Shown: positions 57,634 through 64,000 of the stretch, piece after piece
How positions within the stretch are numbered: the stretch's first letter is position 1
How the letters are laid out: each line of letters opens with the position of its first letter
Origin: Ceratothoa steindachneri
Taxonomy: Eukaryota; Arthropoda; Malacostraca; Isopoda; Cymothoidae
Assembly (NCBI GenBank): GCA_963969495.1
Contig: OZ018338.1
Location: forward strand, 47,003,206 to 47,067,205
Reading direction: 5' to 3'
DNA: 64,000 nt
Made by a program: the position numbers and the translations under genes
Notes under the pieces: generated by a model
Database searches by the model: none
What the model saw: the letters and a program-made list of their open reading frames with translations, nothing else
What the model was told of the DNA's origin: nothing

Positions 57634-59990
57634 ATTGAAAAACGGGAGTTTTTTGGATGGTGCAAATATTTTAAAACCTATCCAATTAAGGTCTCCGATT
57701 ATAAGTAATAATAGGCAAAAACATGGAAAAACGGCTAGTATTGAGATTCGAGCGATTTCTAAAAAAAAAGCTTGAAAAACGTCAGTTTGGGGAAAATAAA
57801 CCGTTTTTCAAACTTAGCAGGTTATTGCTCTCAAATCTAAGTAATATTAAGCAAAACTTGGAAAACTGGCCGTTTTTAAGGTTCGATCCATTTCTTAAAA
57901 AAGATTGAAAAACGGGAGTTTTGTGGATGGTGCAAATATTTTAAAACCTATCCAATTAAGGTCTCCGATTATAAGTGATATTAGGCAAAAACATGCGAAA
58001 ACGGCCAGTTTGAGAGTCGATCAATTTCTTAAAAAAAGCTTGAAAACGTCAGTTTTGGGGAAATAAACCGTTATTCAAACTTAGCAAGTTATTGCTCTCG
58101 AATCTAATATTAACCAAAACCTTGAAAACCGGCCGTTTTTAAGGTTTGATGCATTTCCTAAAAAAGATTGAAAAACGGGAGTTTTTTAGATGATACAAGT
58201 ATCATCAAACCTATCAAATTAAGGTCTCCGATTATAAGTTATATTAAGCAAAAACATTCAAAAACAGCCAGTTTTGAGATTCGACCAGTTTCTTTAAAAA
58301 ACCTTGAAAAACGACAGTTTCGGAAAAATAGACGGTTTTTCAAACTTAGCAAGTGATTGCTCTCGAATCTAAGTAATATTAACCAAAACCTGGAAAACGG
58401 CCGGTTTTAAGGTTTGATCCATTTCCTAAAAAAGATTGAAAAACGGAAGTTTTTGGATAATGCAATTATCTTTAAACTTATGAAATTAAGGTCTCTGATT
58501 ATAAGTAATATTAGGCAGGAACATGCAAAAACGGCCAGTTTTGAGATTCGATCAATTTCTTTAAAAAAGCTTGAAAACGTCAGTTTTGGGAAAATAAACC
58601 GTTCTTCAAACTTAGCAGGTTATTGCTCTCGAATCTAAGTATTATTAACCAAAACCTGGACAAAACGCCCGTTTTTGACGATTGATCCATTTCCTAAAAA
58701 AAGATTGAAAAACGGGAGTTTTTTGGATCATGCAAATATATTCAAACCTATCCAATTAAGGTCTCCGATTATAAGTAATATTAGGCAAAAACATGCAAAA
58801 ACGGCCAGTTTTGAGATTCGATCGATTCCTTATAAAAAGCTTGAAAAACGTCAGTTTTGGGAAAATAAAGCGTTTTTCAAACTTAGCAAGTTATTGCTCT
58901 CAAATCTAATTAATATTAACCAAAACCTGGAAAAACAGCCGTTTTTAAGGTTTGATCTATTTTCTAATTAAGGTCTCCGATTATAAGTAATATTAGGCAA
59001 AAACATGCAAAAACTGCCAGTTTTGAGATTCAATCGATTTCTTGAAAAAAGCTTGAAAAACGTCAGTTTTGGGAAAATAAACCGTTTTTCAAACTTAGCA
59101 ATTTATTGCTCTCAAATCTTAGTAATATTAACCAAAACCTGGAAAAACGGCCGTTTCAAGGTTTGGTGATTTCCAAAAAAAGATTGAAAAGCAGGAGTTT
59201 TTTGCATGGTGCAAATATCTTCAAACCTATCCAATAAAGGTCTCCGATTATAAATAATATTAGGCAAAAACATGTAAAAACGGCCAGTTTTGAGATTCAA
59301 TCGATTTCTTAAAAAAAGCTTGAAAAACGTCAGTTTTGGGAAAATAAACCGTTTTTCAAACTTAGCAGGTTATTGCTGTCGAATGTAAGTAATATAACCT
59401 CAAACCTGGAAAAACCGCCATTTTTAAGGTTTGATCCATTTCCTAAAAAAGATTGAAAAACAGGAGGTTTTTGGATAATGCAAATATCTTCAAACTTATC
59501 CAATTAAGGTCTCCGATTATAAGTAATATTAGGCAAAAACATGCCAAAACGGCTAGTTTTGAGATTCAATCGATTTCTTCAAAAAAGCTTGAAAAACGTC
59601 AGTTTTGGGAAAATAAACCGTTTTTCAAACTTAGCAAGTTATTGCTCTCGAATCTAAGTAATATAAAGCAAAACTTTGAAAAACGGCCGTTTTTAGGGTT
59701 TGATCCATTTCCTACAAAAGATTGAAAAACGGGAGTTTTTTGGATAATGCAAATATCTTTAAACTTATCCAATTAAGGTCTCCGATTATAAGTAATATTA
59801 GGCAAAAACATGCCAAAACGGCTAGTTTTGAGATTCAATCGATTTCTTCAAAAAAGCTTGAAAAACGTCAGTTTTGGGAAAATAAACCGTTTTTCAAACT
59901 TAGCAAGTTATTGCTCTCGAATCTAAGTAATATTAACCTAAAACCTGGATAAACGGCCGTTTTTGAGGTTTGGTCCATTTCCAAAATAAG
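57634..59990 (+). repeat. HOR unit 24, 9-mer with H/I hybrid, copy of unit 12, 2357 bp
   Basis: Monomer starts: A 57634, B 57904, C 58167, D 58435, E 58704, F 58967, G 59183, H/I hybrid 59452, I 59721. It shares with unit 12 AAACATTCAAAAACAGCC in C, the five-T GGAAGTTTTTGGATAATG in D and CCTACAAAAGATTG. Confidence 0.94.
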
Positions 59991-62351
59991 ATTGAAAAAC
60001 GGGAGTTTTTTGGATGGTGCAAATATTTTAAAACCTATCCAATTAAGGTCTCCGATTATAAGTAATAATAGGCAAAAACATGGAAAAACGGCTAGTATTG
60101 AGATTCGAGCGATTTCTAAAAAAAAAGCTTGAAAAACGTCAGTTTGGGGAAAATAAACCGTTTTTCAAACTTAGCAGGTTATTGCTCTCAAATCTAAGTA
60201 ATATTAAGCAAAACCTGGAAAACTGGCCGTTTTTAAGGTTCGATCCATTTCTTAAAAAAGATTGAAAAACGGGAGTTTTGTGGATGGTGCAAATATTTTA
60301 AAACCTATCCAATTAAGGTCTCCGATTATAAGTGATATTAGGCAAAAACATGCGAAAACGGCCAGTTTGAGAGTCGATCAATTTCTTAAAAAAAGCTTGA
60401 AAACGTCAGTTTTGGGGAAATAAACCGTTATTCAAACTTAGCAAGTTATTGCTCTCGAATCTAATATTAACCAAAACCTTGAAAACCGGCCGTTTTTAAG
60501 GTTTGATGCATTTCCTTAAAAAGATTGAAAAACGGGAGTTTTTTAGATGATACAAGTATCATCAAACTTATCAAATTAAGGTCTCCGATTATAAGTTATA
60601 TTAAGCAAAAACATGCAAAAACAGCCAGTTTTGAGATTCGACCAGTTTCTTTAAAAAACCTTGAAAAACGACAGTTTCGGAAAAATAGACGGTTTTTCAA
60701 ACTTAGCAAGTGATTGCTCTCGAATCTAAGTAATATTAACCAAAACCTGGAAAACGGCCGGTTTTAAGGTTTGATCCAATTCCTAAAAAAGATTGAAAAA
60801 CGGAAGTTTTTTGGATAATGCAATTATCTTTAAACTTATGAAATTAAGGTCTCTGATTATAAGTAATATTAGGCAGGAACATGCAAAAACGGCCAGTTTT
60901 GAGATTCGATCAATTTCTTTAAAAAAGCTTGAAAACGTCAGTTTTGGGAAAATAAACCGTTCTTCAAACTTAGCAGGTTATTGCTCTCGAATCTAAGTAT
61001 TATTAACCAAAACCTGGACAAAACGCCCGTTTTTGACGATTGATCCATTTCCTAAAAAAAGATTGAAAAACGGGAGTTTTTTGGATCATGCAAATATATT
61101 CAAACCTATCCAATTAAGGTCTCCGATTATAAGTAATATTAGGCAAAAACATGCAAAAACGGCCAGTTTTGAGATTCGATCGATTCCTTATAAAAAGCTT
61201 GAAAAACGTCAGTTTTGGGAAAATAAAGCGTTTTTCAAACTTAGCAAGTTATTGCTCTCAAATCTAATTAATATTAACCAAAACCTGGAAAAACAGCCGT
61301 TTTTAAGGTTTGATCTATTTTCTAATTAAGGTCTCCGATTATAAGTAATATTAGGCAAAAACATGCAAAAACTGCCAGTTTTGAGATTCAATCGATTTCT
61401 TGAAAAAAGCTTGAAAAACGTCAGTTTTGGGAAAATAAACCGTTTTTCAAACTTAGCAATTTATTGCTCTCAAATCTTAGTAATATTAACCAAAACCTGG
61501 AAAAACGGCCGTTTCAAGGTTTGGTGATTTCCAAAAAAAGATTGAAAAGCAGGAGTTTTTTGCATGGTGCAAATATCTTCAAACCTATCCAATAAAGGTC
61601 TCCGATTATAAATAATATTAGGCAAAAACATGTAAGAACGGCCAGTTTTGAGATTCAATCGATTTCTTAAAAAAAGCTTGAAAAAAAGTCAGTTTTGGGA
61701 AAATAAACCGTTTTTCAAACTTAGCAAGTTATTGCTCTCGAATGTAAGTAATATAACCTCAAACCTGGAAAAACCGCCATTTTTAAGGTTTGATCCATTT
61801 CCTAAAAAAGATTGAAAAACAGGAGGTTTTTGGATAATGCAAATATCTTCAAACTTATCCAATTAAGGTCTCCGATTATAAGTAATATTAGGCAAAAAAA
61901 ACATGCAAAAACGGTCGGTTTGAGATTCGATCGATTTCTTAAAAAAAGCTCGAAAAACGTCGGTTTTGGGAAAATAAACCGTTTTTCAAACTTAGCAAGT
62001 TATTGCTCTCGAATCTAAGTAATATAAAGCAAAACTTTGAAAAACGGCCGTTTTTAGGGTTTGATCCATTTCCTAAAAAAGATTGAAAAACGGGAGTTTT
62101 TTGGATAATGCAAATATCTTTAAACTTATCCAATTAAGGTCTCCGATTATAAGTAATATTAGGCAAAAACATGCCAAAACGGCTAGTTTTGAGATTCAAT
62201 CGATTTCTTCAAAAAAGCTTGAAAAACGTCAGTTTTGGGAAAATAAACCGTTTTTCAAACTTAGCAAGTTATTGCTCTCGAATCTAAGTAATATTAACCT
62301 AAAACCTGGATAAACGGCCGTTTTTGAGGTTTGGTCCATTTCCAAAATAAG
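59991..62351 (+). repeat. HOR unit 25, regular 9-mer, copy of unit 13, 2361 bp
   Basis: Monomer starts: A 59991, B 60261, C 60524, D 60792, E 61062, F 61325, G 61541, H 61811, I 62082. The only difference from unit 13 that I found by eye is T at 60517 where unit 13 has A at 33481 (TTTCCTTAAAAAG against TTTCCTAAAAAAG). Confidence 0.94.
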
Positions 62352-64000
62352 ATTGAAAAACGGGAGTTTTTTGGATGGTGCAAATATTTTAAAACCTATC
62401 CAATTAAGGTCTCCGATTATAAGTAATAATAGGCAAAAACATGGAAAAACGGCTAGTATTGAGATTCGAGCGATTTCTAAAAAAAAGCTTGAAAAACGTC
62501 AGTTTGGGGAAAATAAACCGTTTTTCAAACTTAGCAGGTTATTTCTCTCAAATCTAAGTAATATTAAGCAAAACCTGGAAAACTGGCCGTTTTTAAGGTT
62601 CGATCCATTTCTTAAAAAAGATTGAAAAAAGGGAGTTTTGTGGATGGTGCAAATATTTTAAAACCTATCCAATTAAGGTCTCCGATTATAAGTGATATTA
62701 GGCAAAAACATGCGAAAACGGCCAGTTTGAGAGTCGATCAATTTCTTAAAAAAAGCTTGAAAACGTCAGTTTTGGGGAAATAAACCGTTATTCAAACTTA
62801 GCAAGTTATTGCTCTCGAATCTAATATTAACCAAAACCTTGAAAACCGGCCGTTTTTAAGGTTTGATGCATTTCCTAAAAAAGATTGAAAAACGGGAGTT
62901 TTTTAGATGATACAAGTATCATCAAACTTATCAAATTAAGGTCTCCGATTATAAGTTATATTAAGCAAAAACATGCAAAAACAGCCAGTTTTGAGATTCG
63001 ACCAGTTTCTTTAAAAAACCGAGAAAAACGACAGTTTCGGAAAAATAGACGGTTTTTCAAACTTAGCAAGTGATTGCTCTCGAATCTAAGTAATATTAAC
63101 CAAAACCTGGAAAACAGCCGGTTTTAAGGTTTGATCCATTTCCTAAAAAAGATTGAAAAACGGAAGTTTTTTGGATAATGCAATTATCTTTAAACTTATG
63201 AAATTAAGGTCTCTGATTATAAGTAATATTAGGCAGGAACATGCAAAAACGGCCAGTTTTGAGATTCGATCAATTTCTTTAAAAAAGCTTGAAAACGTCA
63301 GTTTTGGGAAAATAAACCGTTCTTCAAACTTAGCAGGTTATTGCTCTCGAATCTAAGTATTATTAACCAAAACCTGGACAAAACGCCCGTTTTTGACGAT
63401 TGATCCATTTCCTAAAAAAAGATTGAAAAACGGGAGTTTTTTGGATCATGCAAATATATTCAAACCTATCCAATTAAGGTCTCCGATTATAAGTAATATT
63501 AGGCAAAAACATGCAAAAACGGCCAGTTTTGAGATTCGATCGATTCCTTATAAAAAGCTTGAAAAACGTCAGTTTTGGGAAAATAAAGCGTTTTTCAAAC
63601 TTAGCAAGTTATTGCTTAAAAAAAGCTCGAAAAACGTCGGTTTTGGGAAAATAAACTGTAATATTAACCAAAACCTGGAAAAACAGCCGTTTTTAAGGTT
63701 TGATCTATTTTCTAATTAAGGTCTCCGATTATAAGTAATATTAGGCAAAAACATGCAAAAACTGCCAGTTTTGAGATTCAATCGATTTCTTGAAAAAAGC
63801 TTGAAAAACGTCAGTTTTGGGAAAATAAACCGTTTTTCAAACTTAGCAATTTATTGCTCTCAAATCTTAGTAATATTAACCAAAACCTGAAAAAACGGCC
63901 GTTTCAAGGTTTGGTGATTTCCAAAAAAAGATTGAAAAGCAGGAGTTTTTTGCATGGTGCAAATATCTTCGAACCTATCCAATAAAGGTCTCCGATTATA
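62352..64000 (+). repeat. HOR unit 26, partial, copy of unit 14, cut by window end
   Basis: Monomer starts: A 62352, B 62621, C 62884, D 63152, E 63422 with the H-like insertion at 63617-63658, F 63715, G 63931. It repeats unit 14 including ATTGAAAAAAGGGAG, AACCGAGAAAAACG, GGAAAACAGCCGG and CTTCGAACC. Confidence 0.94.
63617..63658 (+). other. 42-bp H-derived insertion in E (copy 3)
   Basis: This is the same insertion 27036 bp downstream of the first copy, inside the long-range duplicated block. Confidence 0.85.

Larger units (their letters stand above)
1..64000 (+). repeat. Satellite DNA array, about 245 head-to-tail monomers of ~269 bp
   Basis: The whole window is a tandem array. Every ~269 bp the same landmarks return in order: an ATTGAAAAACGGGAG head, GGTCTCCGATTATAAGTAAT, a GGCAAAAACATG block, GATTCGATCGATTTCTT, AAGCTTGAAAAACGTCAG, CCGTTTTTCAAACTTAGCA, ATTGCTCTCGAATCTAAG and a GATCCATTTCCTAAAAAAG tail. 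All monomers face the same way and no inversion or foreign insertion was found. Neither array edge is in the window. No stretch over 300 bases lacks the repeat. A structural role in heterochromatin, possibly at a centromere, is the usual interpretation of such arrays but cannot be shown from sequence alone. I do not recognise the family by name. Confidence 0.97.
55402..64000 (+). repeat. Long-range duplication, right copy (27036-bp offset)
   Basis: It starts inside the F/I hybrid, where F and I are identical over roughly 55402-55455, so the exchange point can lie anywhere there. The block runs to the window end without losing register. Confidence 0.88.

Noticed and set aside
1..64000. CRISPR array
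   Set aside because: Repeats are ~269 bp with no short unique spacers between them; the sequence between any conserved blocks is itself repeated.
1..64000. Telomeric repeat (TTAGG)
   Set aside because: TTAGG occurs once per monomer inside AATATTAGGCAAA and is never in tandem.
1..64000. Replication origin or promoter signals in AT-rich blocks
   Set aside because: A and T runs are part of every monomer, so any AT-rich match would recur about 245 times and has no specific support.

Overview
The window is one uninterrupted block of tandem satellite DNA. I see no protein-coding gene, RNA gene, transposon, CRISPR array or unique sequence between base 1 and base 64000. The array runs off both ends. 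The organism cannot be named from this sequence. A homogenised, AT-rich array (about one third G+C) with a multi-kilobase higher-order period and no inversions is typical of centromeric or pericentromeric, or less often subtelomeric, heterochromatin in a eukaryote. That placement is inference.

The repeat is nested. (1) The visible monomer is about 269 bp, and each is itself two diverged halves of about 134 bp. (2) Nine monomer types, called A to I here, follow each other in fixed order to form a higher-order repeat (HOR) of 2360 bp. The cleanest copy is 42455-44814: A 270, B 263, C 268, D 270, E 263, F 216 (truncated), G 269, H 271 and I 270 bp. (3) Between about 4.7 and 21.1 kb, HOR pieces are packaged in a larger unit of about 6.04 kb, present about 2.7 times. 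(4) The last 8.6 kb (55402-64000) repeats 28366-36964 almost base for base, at an offset of 27036 bp.

Region by region: 0-2.3 kb is a regular HOR. 2.3-6.3 kb is a 15-monomer expanded unit. 6.3-20.7 kb alternates regular 9-mers with irregular 14-mers that carry divergent monomers. 20.7-28.5 kb has regular units plus local duplications (an E-F/D insertion and a doubled A). 28.5-47.2 kb is mostly regular 9-mers, with one 8-mer lacking C and two 2.39-kb units carrying a templated insertion in E. 47.2-50.6 kb holds an H-I dimer amplified to three copies. 50.6-55.5 kb contains contracted 7-mer and 3-mer units. 55.5-64 kb is the long-range copy of 28.5-37.0 kb. I count about 245 monomers, all on the same strand.

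The many open frames of 60-108 codons are the same repeat read on either strand. They begin mostly at TTG, drift by one-base indels and encode low-complexity K/N/F-rich peptides, so none is annotated as a gene. The interest lies in the array's architecture and its record of unequal exchange, not in a gene system.
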